From the NCBI GenBank assembly GCA_958437935.1, contig CAUBPS010000011.1, positions 1 through 64,000 of the forward strand: DNA of 64,000 bases. The letters run 5' to 3'. The notes under the pieces were generated by a model. It was not told the origin of the DNA and searched no databases. It saw only the letters and a program-made list of their open reading frames with translations. The position numbers and the translations under genes are program-made. The DNA is from an uncultured Collinsella sp. (GTDB taxonomy: Bacteria; Actinomycetota; Coriobacteriia; Coriobacteriales; Coriobacteriaceae). Each line of letters opens with the position of its first letter. Position 1 is the first letter of the stretch. Below, in pieces: positions 35,736-44,767 of this stretch.

Positions 35736-36162
35736 CACTGGCCCCCTTAATGAGCGTGCAATATAGTCGGTCAAATGCGGCATGTGCCGATACTTGAGCA
35801 TCTTATAACGATTACTTTATTTCGCTCAAGTAAATAACCATTAACTTGAATACAAGCGTAGTACATCTAAAATGAGAGCGCGTAAAAATCTCTGAGGCGT
35901 ACGCGTGTAATACACTCACCTTTATATCCTATAGAGAATAATTCCAACCTGCCAAAACCCCTGCAATACACCCGTATTGCAGGGCCTATGCTCAAGTTTG
36001 CCCCCTGCAACTGCGTATATTTAACCTGTATATCGTTGGAGGAATTCTATCGAAGTGCCTGTTTCGCCGCATGCGCTCGATACGCCGATGCCGGACCACG
36101 GGCGGTCCGGGGCAACGTCGACAGGGTCTCTCCGGCATGGGATTCAGGAGGGAGTGAACAAC
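35736..36162. other. 427-base intergenic control region between the TA pair and the hydrogenlyase operon
   Basis: The first 200 bases are unusually AT-rich and carry TA-side promoter sequences. A perfect stem CCCTGCAATAC/GTATTGCAGGG lies near 35957-35982 without a T-run. TATATTTAACCTGTATAT and GGAGGA follow (to about 36045). The last 75 bases form the switch-like leader of hydN. No other gene is seen. Confidence 0.6.
36088..36138 (+). promoter_or_regulatory. Switch-like leader of hydN/fdhF
   Basis: ATGCCGGA (36088-36095) can pair with TCCGGCAT (36131-36138). The overlapping CCGGACC (36091-36097) can pair instead with GGTCCGG (36104-36110). The two pairings exclude each other and lie just before the AGGAGGGAG ribosome site of hydN. 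A Moco- or metal-sensing role is a guess from context. Confidence 0.45.
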
Positions 36163-36681
36163 ATGGGCAATAAACGAGTCGTAGCCGATTCCTCACGCTG
36201 CATTGGGTGCCAAACCTGTATGGCGGCGTGCATCGAGGCGCACGACATTCCCGGCAACATCGCCGCGCCGCGCCTGCGCGTGACGCGTACGTACGAGATC
36301 TCCGCACCGGTGGCTTGCCATCACTGCGAGGATGCCCCGTGCGCCAAGGCCTGCCCTACGGGCGCCTTGTTCTTTGATCCAAAGAACCATCGTATCGGCG
36401 TCAACGAGGACAACTGCATCGGCTGCAAGAGCTGCGTCATGGCCTGCCCCTTTGGCGCCGTGAGCGTGGCGACCACGCAGGTCCCCGTCTTGATGGGCGA
36501 CGTGCGCGTGGGTTCGCAGACCAAGAGCTTCGTGCTCAAGTGCGACCTGTGCGTGGACCGTCCCGGCGGTCCGGCGTGTGCCGAGGCGTGCCCGACCAAG
36601 GGCCTCACCCTGGTAGACGAGGAGCGCCTGGCGGAACTGACTGCCGAGCGTGCCCGCGCCACCATCGAAAACGAGGCGTAA
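36163..36681 (+). CDS. hydN: HydN-type 4Fe-4S electron transfer protein
   Basis: The 172-residue ferredoxin-like protein has four cysteine clusters: CIGCQTCMAAC, CHHCEDAPCAKACP, CIGCKSCVMACP and CDLCVDRPGGPACAEACP, enough for four [4Fe-4S] centres. It would pass electrons from FdhF toward the hydrogenase. ATG 36163 is preceded by AGGAGGGAG. A GTG at 36055, in the same frame and with its own GGAGGA, would add 36 residues read through the leader; I consider that less likely. fdhF starts 74 bases later, and a TACCGA-GTAT-TCGGTA hairpin lies in between. Confidence 0.9.
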   Translation: MGNKRVVADSSRCIGCQTCMAACIEAHDIPGNIAAPRLRVTRTYEISAPVACHHCEDAPCAKACPTGALFFDPKNHRIGVNEDNCIGCKSCVMACPFGAVSVATTQVPVLMGDVRVGSQTKSFVLKCDLCVDRPGGPACAEACPTKGLTLVDEERLAELTAERARATIENEA

Positions 36682-36755
36682 GCGTCGGGCGACAGGCCCA
36701 ATGATTGTCAAATAAGTACCGAGTATTCGGTAGCAGAGAAAGGAAGGAGGGTGTC

Positions 36756-38978
36756 ATGGAGAAGCATAAAGTGATCTGCCCGTACTGCGGCGCCGGTTGC
36801 CAGTTTAACCTCCTGGTCCAAAACGGCCAGGTCGTGGGTACCGAACCGCTCAACGGCATCACCAATCAGGGCGAGCTGTGCCTTAAGGGCATGAGCGGCT
36901 ACGACTTCATCAACGACACCAAGATCTTGACTCCTCGCGTACTGCACCCGATGATCCGCCGCACTAAGGGCGCGGATCTTGAGCGCGTAAGCTGGGACGA
37001 GGCGCTGGATTTCACCGCATCTAAGATGCAGGCCATAATTGACGAATATGGTCCTAACGCTGTCATGACCACCGGCTCTTCGCGAGGCGGCGGCAATGAG
37101 GCGAACTACGTCATGCAGAAGTTTACGCGTGCGTGCATCGGCACCCACAGCGTAGACAACTGCGCCCGTACTTGACACGGCCCTACTGTCCTCGGTCTGA
37201 TGGACACGGTTGGTTCAGGTTGCATGTCATGCTCCATCCCCGGTATGGAGGATGCGGGCTGCATTTTCCTCTTCGGCTATAACCCTGCCGATTCGCACCC
37301 CATCGTCGCAAGGCGTATCGTGCGAGCCAAAGAAAAGGGTTGCAAGATCATCGTCGCCGACCCGCGCCATATCGAAACCGCGCGTATCGCCGATCTCTAC
37401 CTTCCGATCAAGAACGGTTGCAACGTCGCGTTCCTCAACGCCTTTGCCAACTGTCTGGTCAACGATGGCCTCTACGACAAGGAATTCGTCGCCGAGCACA
37501 CGAACGGCTTTGACGAGTGGTGGGAGACCATCAAGAACTACACTCCCGAATCCGTACAGGACATCACGGGTGTCGAGCCCGCGTTGATCCACCAAGCTGC
37601 CGAGATGTACGCCACGGCGAAGCCTTCTGCCATCATTGGCTGGGGCATGGGCGTATGCCAGCAGAAGCAGAACCTGAAGACGGTGCACACCATCGCCTCC
37701 ATCGCCTGCGTTGCCGGCCAGATCGGCAAGCCCAATTCCGGTCTCGCGCCCGTGCGCGGCCAGAATAACGTCCAGGGCTCCTGCGATATGGGCATGCTGC
37801 CCAACCTGTACCCTGGCTACCAGAAAGTCACCGACCCCGCCGCTCGCGCCAAGTTTGCCAAGGCTTGGGGCGTGCCCGAGGAAAAGCTCCCGCTCGAGGA
37901 GGGCTACAAGCTCACCGACCTGGGCCACCTGGTCGACGAGGGCAAGGTGCACTGCTTCTACAACTACGGCGAGGACCCGGTGCAGACCGAGCCCGATTCG
38001 GCCGGTATGCGCAAGACGCTCTCCGAGCTGGATCTGTTCATTTGTCAGGACATCTTTATGACGCAGACGACCATGCTCGCCGACGTCATCCTGCCCGCTA
38101 CCTCTTGGGGCGAGCACGAGGGTGTCTTTACCGCATCCGACCGTAGCTTCCAGCACTTTGACGCGGCCGTTCCGCCCAAGGGCGAGTGCCGTCACGACTG
38201 GGAGATCTTCGCGGACCTGTCTACGCGCATGGGCTACCCCATGCACTACGACAACACCGAGCAGATCTGGAACGAGTGCATTAGCCTGTGCCCCAACTTT
38301 GTGGGCGCAACCTACGAGAAGATGGCTCCCGAGGGCGGCTACGCCCAGTGGCCCGTCAAGAGCACCGATGTGAACGACCACGGTACGCCCGACATGTTCG
38401 CTGGTGGCAAGTTCACCACCAAGGACGGCCGCGCCAACCTGATGGCGCACGACTGGGAGGCGCCCTCCGAGCTTCCCGACGATGAGTACCCGCTCATCCT
38501 GTGCACCGTCCGCGAGGTCGGCCACTACAGCTGCCGTTCGATGACCGGCAACTGCAAGACGCTGGCGCTGCTTGCCGACGAGCCCGGCTTTGTCCGCATG
38601 AATCCCGCGGACGCCCAGGCGCGCGGCATCAAGAACGGCGACATCGTCTCGATTCACAGCCGCCGCGGCCAGGTATACAGCCGCGCCGACGTGAGCGACC
38701 GTATCAACAAGGGCACGGTCTATATGACCTACCAGTGGTGGATCGGCAAGTGCAACGAGCTGACCATGCACAAGGTCGACCCGGTCTCGCACACGCCCGA
38801 GGACAAGTTCTCCGCCTGCCAGGTCGACGCTATCGCCGACCAGGTCTGGGCCGAGGGCGAGGTCGAGCGTCAGTACACCGAGCTCAAGCAGGCTCTGGTC
38901 GACGCCGCCGCTCCCCAGGACGTTGAGCCCGGCGCCGCCAAGTTCGACGACGAGACGCACGTGAATCAAATCGTGTAG
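36756..38978 (+). CDS. fdhF: Formate dehydrogenase H, selenocysteine-containing (UGA at codon 140)
   Basis: The 740-residue enzyme oxidises formate to CO2 with a Mo-bis-MGD centre. Cys8, Cys11, Cys15 and Cys42 form the [4Fe-4S] site (ICPYCGAGC and ELCLKG), and Lys44 is the electron relay. TGA at 37173-37175 is codon 140, in NCART-U-HGPTVLG, the same number as Sec140 of the E. coli enzyme and followed by the catalytic His. The frame continues to a TAG at 38978, with the C-terminal cofactor-binding VREVGHYSCRSMTGN. Splitting at the UGA would give two meaningless halves. ATG 36756 follows GGAAGGAGGG. It is the first catalytic subunit of the hydrogenlyase operon. Confidence 0.96.
37173..37206 (+). 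promoter_or_regulatory. Bacterial SECIS element of fdhF
   Basis: The UGA is followed after 11 bases by TGTCC, a loop containing GGTC, and GGACA. Spacing and the GGUC loop match the E. coli fdhF element bound by SelB. Confidence 0.85.
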
Positions 38979-38998
38979 TCCCGTTCTCGTTGGCTTTT

Positions 38999-39033
38999 TG
39001 GGCCGGGCGTCCCGTACGTTCGGGAGCCCGGCC
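38999..39033 (+). promoter_or_regulatory. GC-rich hairpin between fdhF and hyfA
   Basis: GGGCCGGGC..CCCG and CGGG..GCCCGGCCC form a very stable stem without a long T-run. It may tune mRNA stability or read-through between fdhF and the membrane genes. Confidence 0.6.
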
Positions 39034-39056
39034 CGTTATTTTGAAAGGAAGTGGGG

Positions 39057-39674
39057 ATGAACCGCTTCATCGACATCAACCCGGAGAGGTGCATCGGCTG
39101 CGGAACATGCCAGTCCGCCTGTGCCGACGCCCACCGGATGCAGGGTCTTCAGGATACGCCGCGCCTGGCGCTCGTGAAGACCGGCGGTATTTCGGCCGCC
39201 CTTGCCTGCCACCATTGCGAGGGTGCCCCCTGCGCCGAGGTTTGCCCGGTGAATGCCATCGAGCACGATGGCGACCGCATCCACGTCAAGGAGCAGGAGT
39301 GCATCGGGTGCAGGCTGTGCGCCATCGCGTGCCCCTTCGGAGCCATCCATCCCGATGGCACGTCTATCGCCGGTGTCGCTGGCATGTGCGACCCGACACC
39401 GTCCTACCCCAAGTCCCTGAGCAGCCTGCTCACGTGGGCGCCCGGTCAGTACACCTGCGCCGTCAAGTGCGACCTGTGTGCCTTCGACCCGGATGGCCCC
39501 CACTGCGTGGCGGCGTGCCCCACCAAGGCGCTGACCGTCATGGGCGGCGCGGCCGATCGCGAGCTCGACGAGGCCAAGCGCCTGCGCTCGATCGAAAACG
39601 GTCCGGCCGTCGACGCTACCGCTGTGGCCCAGGGCCTGTCCGAGAAAGCAGAAGGGGGCGTAAACAATGGATAG
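39057..39674 (+). CDS. hyfA: Hydrogenase-4 4Fe-4S subunit (HyfA/HycB-like)
   Basis: The 205-residue protein has four cysteine clusters, beginning CIGCGTCQSAC and CHHCEGAPCAEVCP and continuing CIGCRLCAIACP and CDLCAFDPDGPHCVAACP. It is the polyferredoxin subunit that joins formate dehydrogenase to the hydrogenase membrane complex. It differs from HydN at 36163 by a longer insertion between the third and fourth clusters. ATG 39057 follows TTGAAAGGAAG. The end overlaps the start of hyfB by eight bases, so translation is coupled. Confidence 0.85.
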   Translation: MNRFIDINPERCIGCGTCQSACADAHRMQGLQDTPRLALVKTGGISAALACHHCEGAPCAEVCPVNAIEHDGDRIHVKEQECIGCRLCAIACPFGAIHPDGTSIAGVAGMCDPTPSYPKSLSSLLTWAPGQYTCAVKCDLCAFDPDGPHCVAACPTKALTVMGGAADRELDEAKRLRSIENGPAVDATAVAQGLSEKAEGGVNNG

Positions 39675-41685
39675 CATGACGCTGTTTATCGCATCGCTTG
39701 CCGTCTCGTGCATCGGTGCGCTCGCCTCGGTTCTGCTGATCAAGGCCGATAACGCCGCCAAGACCGCCGGCTGCCTTATCGGCGCCGTCGCCGCGGTGCT
39801 TTCGTTTGTGGCCGGTATCCAGGCCGTGCTGGGCGATGTCACGTCGGTCGACACCATCGTGTTCTTCCCGTTTGCCCATTTCCAGCTGCTGCTCAACCAG
39901 CTGGCCGGTGTCTTTGTGATGCTCATCTCGGTGTTGGCGTTTGCCGGATCGATCTACGGTCTCAATTACTTTGATGAGTATCCGGGCAAGAAGGGCCGCG
40001 CTGGCTTCTTCTTTAACACGTTTGTCGCCTCGATGATGCTCGTCATCACGGCCGACAACGTGTTCTGGTTCCTGGTTGCGTTTGAGCTCATGTCGCTCAC
40101 CTCGTACTTCCTCGTCGTGATCGAGGAGAACGAGAACTCCATCCACGGCGGTTGGCTCTACTTTGTGATCGCGCACGTTGGCTTTGTGCTCATCATGGCG
40201 AGCTTCCTCACCATGACCAACTTCGCCGGCGGCTCGTTTGCGTTTGCCGATTTCCGCGCCACGGAGTTTAGCCCTGTGGTCGCCTCGGTCTGCTTTGTAC
40301 TTGCCTTCTTTGGCTTTGGCGCCAAGGCCGGCATCATCCCACTGCACGGCTGGCTGCCCAAGGCGCACCCCGAGGCGCCGTCCAACGTGTCGGCCCTCAT
40401 GTCCGGTGGCATGATCAAGATCGGTATCTTCGGCATTCTCAAGGTGGGTCTGGACCTGCTGAGCGCCTCGGGCGTTCAGGTCTGGTGGGGCCTCATGGTC
40501 ATGGTCTTCGGTGCGATCTCGTCGGTCCTCGGCGTTGCCTTCGCTCTGCAGGAGCATGACATAAAGCGCCTGCTGGCCTACCACTCCGTCGAGAACATCG
40601 GCATCATCCTGCTCGGCGTGGGCGCCTCCATGGCCGCCATGGCGCTCGACTCGGTCGGTGTCGCCGTCCTGGCCCTGATGGCCGCCCTCTACCACACGTT
40701 TAACCACGCCATGTTTAAGGGCGAGCTGTTCTTGGGTGCCGGCGCGCTGCTGTACTCGACGGGCACGCGCAACATGGAAAAGATGGGCGGTCTGTTCCGC
40801 CGTATGCCGGCAACGGCCATCTGCTTCCTTGTCGGCGCACTCGCCATCTCGGCTATTCCGCCCTTCAACGGCTTTGTTTCCGAGTGGTTTACCTACCAGT
40901 CGCTCTTTAATGCGGCTATGCAGGGTGACAAGGCCGTCATGATCGTGGCCGTGTTCGCCGCCGTCGCGCTGGCCATTACCGGTGCGCTCGCCGTCACGTG
41001 CTTCGTCAAGGCCTACGGCGTCTCCTTTGCATCCGCCCCTCGTTCCGAGGCCGCGGCCAACGCCAAGGAGGTCCCCGCTCCCATGGTGTTTGCGCAGGGC
41101 CTGCTCGCAGCCATCTGCGTCGTGCTGGGCATTGGCGCTCCCGTGATCGCGCCCGTCCTCGTCGACGTCGCCGCGTCCGTGCTGCATCCCTATGGTGGCG
41201 TCTTTGCCGCTGAAGGAATGGAGCTCATGAACCAGTACTCCGGCGCTGCCACCTCCACGCCCGCGATCGCCATCGCGCTCGTGGTGCTTGTCGGCCTTGC
41301 CTGCGGTTTCCGCAAGCTCAAGACGGTCGGCAAGGTGCAGAAGTCCCAGCCGTGGGCATGCGGCTATGCTCCCAACGAGCATATGCCCGTCGTGGCCACC
41401 ACCTTCGCTTCCGAGGTTTCCTGGTTTATGCAGCCGCTCTACACGCTGCGTGACCGCTGCACGGCCGTCTGCTGGTCCATCGCGCACTTCTTCCAGAAGC
41501 TCACCGGTGTGGCCGAGGCTGTCGAGCCCGTGCCCGACAAGGTTCTCGTCGATGCCCCGCATAAGGGTGTCGAGAAGCTCGCCGACCTCGCGACCAAGCT
41601 CGAGGGTGGCAACTACAGCATCTATATCTGCTACATCGTCGCGGCGCTCGTGGTGTTCCTCGTGCTCGCCGTCAAAATGGGTTAA
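39667..41685 (+). CDS. hyfB: Hydrogenase-4 membrane subunit B (NuoL-like)
   Basis: The 672-residue protein has about 15-16 membrane segments and the proton-antiporter (Mrp/NuoLMN) signature GWLPKAHPEAPSNVSALMSG near residue 235. It also has the charged AYHSVENIGII segment near 305 and an IPPFNGFVSEWF motif. Length and C-terminal extension match HycC/HyfB. It forms part of the ion-translocating arm. The start at 39667 follows AAGGGGGCG. Confidence 0.93.
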   Translation: MDSMTLFIASLAVSCIGALASVLLIKADNAAKTAGCLIGAVAAVLSFVAGIQAVLGDVTSVDTIVFFPFAHFQLLLNQLAGVFVMLISVLAFAGSIYGLNYFDEYPGKKGRAGFFFNTFVASMMLVITADNVFWFLVAFELMSLTSYFLVVIEENENSIHGGWLYFVIAHVGFVLIMASFLTMTNFAGGSFAFADFRATEFSPVVASVCFVLAFFGFGAKAGIIPLHGWLPKAHPEAPSNVSALMSGGMIKIGIFGILKVGLDLLSASGVQVWWGLMVMVFGAISSVLGVAFALQEHDIKRLLAYHSVENIGIILLGVGASMAAMALDSVGVAVLALMAALYHTFNHAMFKGELFLGAGALLYSTGTRNMEKMGGLFRRMPATAICFLVGALAISAIPPFNGFVSEWFTYQSLFNAAMQGDKAVMIVAVFAAVALAITGALAVTCFVKAYGVSFASAPRSEAAANAKEVPAPMVFAQGLLAAICVVLGIGAPVIAPVLVDVAASVLHPYGGVFAAEGMELMNQYSGAATSTPAIAIALVVLVGLACGFRKLKTVGKVQKSQPWACGYAPNEHMPVVATTFASEVSWFMQPLYTLRDRCTAVCWSIAHFFQKLTGVAEAVEPVPDKVLVDAPHKGVEKLADLATKLEGGNYSIYICYIVAALVVFLVLAVKMG

Positions 41686-41697
41686 GGAGGGGAGAGC

Positions 41698-42624
41698 ATG
41701 AACAACATCGTACTTGCCGTTCTGCAGGGCGTGGTCGTCATGGCCGTCGCTCCGTTCTTCTCCGGCCTCGGCCGCGTGATCCGCGCCAAGATGCATAACC
41801 GTCGCGGACCGAGCATCATGCAGGACTACCGCGACATCGCAAAGCTCTTTGCGCGCCCCGAGTCCCAAAGCGAAGATGCGAGCTTCGCGCTTCGCATCAT
41901 GCCGCCGCTGTTCTTCGCCGTCGCCTTTATGCTCGCCATGGGCCTGCCGCTCTTTACGGCACAAAGCCCCATTCCGGTCTTTGGTGACGCCATCACCATC
42001 ATGTACAGCCTGGCGCTCGCCCGCTTCTTCTTCGCCCTCTGCGGCGTCGATTCCTCCAATGCCTACGCCGGTATCGGTGGTGTCCGCGAGCTGCTCATGA
42101 GCGTGCTCATCGAGCCGTCCATGCTGCTGGCGCTGTTCGCCGCAGCCCTTGTATGCGGCTCTACCGACATCGCCACCATGGGCCAGCACATCATGACGGG
42201 TGCCGTCGATGCGCCGGTCTCCGTGATCCTTGCCGGCATCGCCTTTGCCGTTGCCTGCTATATGGAGCTGGGCAAGCTGCCGTTTGACCAGGCCGAGGCC
42301 GAGCAGGAGCTTCAGGAGGGCCCGCTTGCCGAGCTTTCCGGTCCGTCGCTTGCCATGGCCAAGCTCGCCATGTCCATGAAGCAGGTCCTTGTCGTCGCCT
42401 GGTTCTGCGCGATCTTCGTCCCCTGGGGCGAGCCTACTGCCATCGGCGCCGCGGCCGTTCTGGGAGCCGTCGTGTTCCTCGTGAAGTGCCTCATCGACTT
42501 TGTGATCTGCGGCGTGATCGAGAACTCCTGCTCGCGCTCGCGCTTTAAGGTGCTTGGCAACCAGACCTGGATCGTCGTGGGCATCGCCGTTTTGGCGTTT
42601 GTCTTCGTGGTCGTCGGCGTGTAG
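41698..42624 (+). CDS. hyfC: Hydrogenase-4 membrane anchor subunit C (NuoH-like)
   Basis: This 308-residue protein has about eight membrane segments. It belongs to the HycD/HyfC/NuoH group that connects the peripheral hydrogenase to the membrane arm. Features are RRGPSIMQDYRDIAKLF near residue 40 and the acidic loop PFDQAEAEQELQEGPLAELS near 198, typical of the quinone-like cavity region. The ATG follows AAGGAGGGGAG, 13 bases after the hyfB stop. Confidence 0.92.
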   Translation: MNNIVLAVLQGVVVMAVAPFFSGLGRVIRAKMHNRRGPSIMQDYRDIAKLFARPESQSEDASFALRIMPPLFFAVAFMLAMGLPLFTAQSPIPVFGDAITIMYSLALARFFFALCGVDSSNAYAGIGGVRELLMSVLIEPSMLLALFAAALVCGSTDIATMGQHIMTGAVDAPVSVILAGIAFAVACYMELGKLPFDQAEAEQELQEGPLAELSGPSLAMAKLAMSMKQVLVVAWFCAIFVPWGEPTAIGAAAVLGAVVFLVKCLIDFVICGVIENSCSRSRFKVLGNQTWIVVGIAVLAFVFVVVGV

Positions 42625-42639
42625 GAGAAGGGAGAAACA

Positions 42640-44097
42640 ATGTCATTCGCAGTCAGTCTGTCCCTTCTCGGCTTGGTCGCTATCGCGGCCCCGATGGTGG
42701 CCTCGGTGCTTGTCGCCCTGTTCCCCCGTCCGTACGCCAAGTGGTTCAGCGTCTTGGGTGCTGCCGTCTCGACGGTCTGCACCATCGCCCTCGCCGCGAA
42801 CTTCGCCGGTGCCGGCATGCCCGATACGCAGGTCCCCCTGATCTCGTTTGGGCAGACCCTCGTCATGGGATTTACGTTTGACCGTATGAGCACGCTGCTC
42901 GCGCCCGCCTTTGTGGGTATCGGCCTGCTCGTCGTGATCTACTCGATTCCCTATATGAGCGAGAACAACCGTGAGCACCCCGATGCGCCGCGTCGTCGCT
43001 TCTATGCATACCTCGCGACCTTTATCGGTGCCATGGCCGGTCTTGTGTACAGCTCGACCCTTCTGGGCCAGCTCGTGTTCTTTGAGATCACGGGCGCGTG
43101 CTCTTGGGGCCTCATCAGCTACTACATGAGCCCCACCGCCAAGAAGGCCGGCATGAAGGCCCTCATCATCACGCATATCGGCGCGCTCGGCCTGTACCTG
43201 GGTGCCGCTATCGTGTTCGCCCACACCGGTACCTTCGCCATCACCGCGATTGCCGGCCTGGACTCCAACCTTAAGGCCATCGTCCTTTTGCTCGTGCTGT
43301 TCGCGGCCTGGGCAAAGTCCGCACAGGTTCCAATGTACATGTGGCTGCCTTCGGCCATGGAGGCCCCCACGCCTGTCTCGGCCTACCTGCACGGCGCCTC
43401 GATGGTTAAGGTCGGCGTGTGCGTGTTCGCCCGCGCCCTCGTCTCTGCCGGCGACGTGCCCGAGATTGTGGGCTGGACCGCCGTCATCGACGCCATGGTC
43501 ACCATGCTCTTTGGCTTCCTCATGTACCTGCCGCAAAAGGATATGAAGCGCCTGCTGGCCTTCTCCACGATCGCTCAGCTCTCCTACGTGTTCTTTGGCC
43601 TGGGCCTTTCGGTCTTTGGCAGCCAGCTCGCCTTTGACGGCGCTGTGTGCCACATCTTTAACCACGCGTTTGCCAAGACCCTGTTCTTCCTGATCGCCGG
43701 TTCGTTCTCCTTTACGCTTGGTACGCGTATGCTGCCCAAGCTGCGCGGCATCGTAAAGAAGTACCCGATCTCGGGTGTGGGCTTTGGTGTCGCGGCGCTC
43801 GCCATTGCCGGCGTGCCGCCTATGAACACGTTCTTCTCGAAGTTCCAGATCATCGCCGGCGGCTTCTCCGTCGGTGCCGGCAACGTCGCGATCTTGGTGC
43901 TCGTGTGCATCATGGTCGCCGAGACCGTCGCCACCTTCGCCTGGTTCCTCAAGTGGATGGGCTATTGCCTGCCCGGCGAGCCGAGCGAAGAGGTCGCCGC
44001 GGGAGCACCGCTCCCCAAGGCGATGGCATTCGTGTTCATCGTGCTCATCATCATGGTCATCGTCAGCGGCCCGCTTTCGGCCAGCTGGATCGGTTAG
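42640..44097 (+). CDS. hyfD: Hydrogenase-4 antiporter-like subunit D (NuoN/NuoM-like)
   Basis: The 485-residue protein is a second antiporter-type subunit with about 14 membrane helices. The signature WAKSAQVPMYMWLPSAMEAP, containing the conserved Lys of TM7, is followed by TPVSAYLHGASMVKVG, and later KDMKRLLAFSTIAQLSY. HyfD and HyfF are both of this type; I assign D by gene order. Hydrogenase-4, unlike hydrogenase-3, carries these extra subunits, so ion pumping is likely. ATG 42640 follows GGAGAAGGGAG. Confidence 0.85.
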   Translation: MSFAVSLSLLGLVAIAAPMVASVLVALFPRPYAKWFSVLGAAVSTVCTIALAANFAGAGMPDTQVPLISFGQTLVMGFTFDRMSTLLAPAFVGIGLLVVIYSIPYMSENNREHPDAPRRRFYAYLATFIGAMAGLVYSSTLLGQLVFFEITGACSWGLISYYMSPTAKKAGMKALIITHIGALGLYLGAAIVFAHTGTFAITAIAGLDSNLKAIVLLLVLFAAWAKSAQVPMYMWLPSAMEAPTPVSAYLHGASMVKVGVCVFARALVSAGDVPEIVGWTAVIDAMVTMLFGFLMYLPQKDMKRLLAFSTIAQLSYVFFGLGLSVFGSQLAFDGAVCHIFNHAFAKTLFFLIAGSFSFTLGTRMLPKLRGIVKKYPISGVGFGVAALAIAGVPPMNTFFSKFQIIAGGFSVGAGNVAILVLVCIMVAETVATFAWFLKWMGYCLPGEPSEEVAAGAPLPKAMAFVFIVLIIMVIVSGPLSASWIG

Positions 44098-44110
44098 GAG
44101 GTAGAACGAC

Positions 44111-44764
44111 ATGGGTTATTCGATCGTCAACATCCTTGGCGGCCTTCTGATCGTCACGTCCACCATGGTGGTCATCTCCAAGAACATCAAGCACTCCATC
44201 CGCTGGTATGCGGTTCAGTCGCTGGTGCTCGTGGGGCTGCTCGCCACGCTCGGTGTCACCACCGGTGCGCAGGAGCTCCTTATGTGGGCCGGCTCCGCCT
44301 TTATCACCAAGGTCGTCCTGGTCCCGTACATTCTTAACCGCGCGTACAAGAAGATGGGCGAGCCGAGCGACGCTTCGCTGGCTGCCGGCATTAAGCCCGC
44401 ATGGGCCATCTGCATCATCGCCGTCGAGGTCGCCATCTGCTTTGCCGTCGTGACGCAGATCAGCCTGCCCACGGCCGAGGTCGCAACGCCGGCGCTCGCC
44501 ATCAGCTTTGCCCACTTCTTTGTGGGCCTGACCTGCATCATCTCGCAGCGCAACATCATGAAGCAGATCTTTGGCTACTGCCTCATGGAAAACGGCAGCC
44601 ACGTGACGCTGGCGCTCCTTGCGCCCACCGCTCCCGAGATCATCGAGATCGGTATTGCCACCGACGCCATCTTTGCCGTCATCATCATGTCCATCGTCGT
44701 GCGTCGCATTTGGGAAGACTCCCATTCGCTCGATTCGCACGACCTGTCCGAGCTGAGGGGGTAG
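44111..44764 (+). CDS. hyfE: Hydrogenase-4 small membrane subunit E
   Basis: The 217-residue protein has about six membrane helices and matches HyfE in length and in its position between the two antiporter-like subunits. The segment SQRNIMKQIFGYCLMENGSH near residue 145 resembles the NuoK-like helix with a membrane glutamate. The start follows TTAGGAGGTAG, 13 bases after hyfD. Confidence 0.85.
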   Translation: MGYSIVNILGGLLIVTSTMVVISKNIKHSIRWYAVQSLVLVGLLATLGVTTGAQELLMWAGSAFITKVVLVPYILNRAYKKMGEPSDASLAAGIKPAWAICIIAVEVAICFAVVTQISLPTAEVATPALAISFAHFFVGLTCIISQRNIMKQIFGYCLMENGSHVTLALLAPTAPEIIEIGIATDAIFAVIIMSIVVRRIWEDSHSLDSHDLSELRG

Positions 44765-44767
44765 TCC

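Noticed and set aside
36705..37175. fdhF as a truncated gene ending at TGA 37175 plus a second gene from 37200
   Set aside because: The UGA is at the Sec140 position, the frame is unbroken on both sides, and a SECIS-like hairpin and selABC are present.
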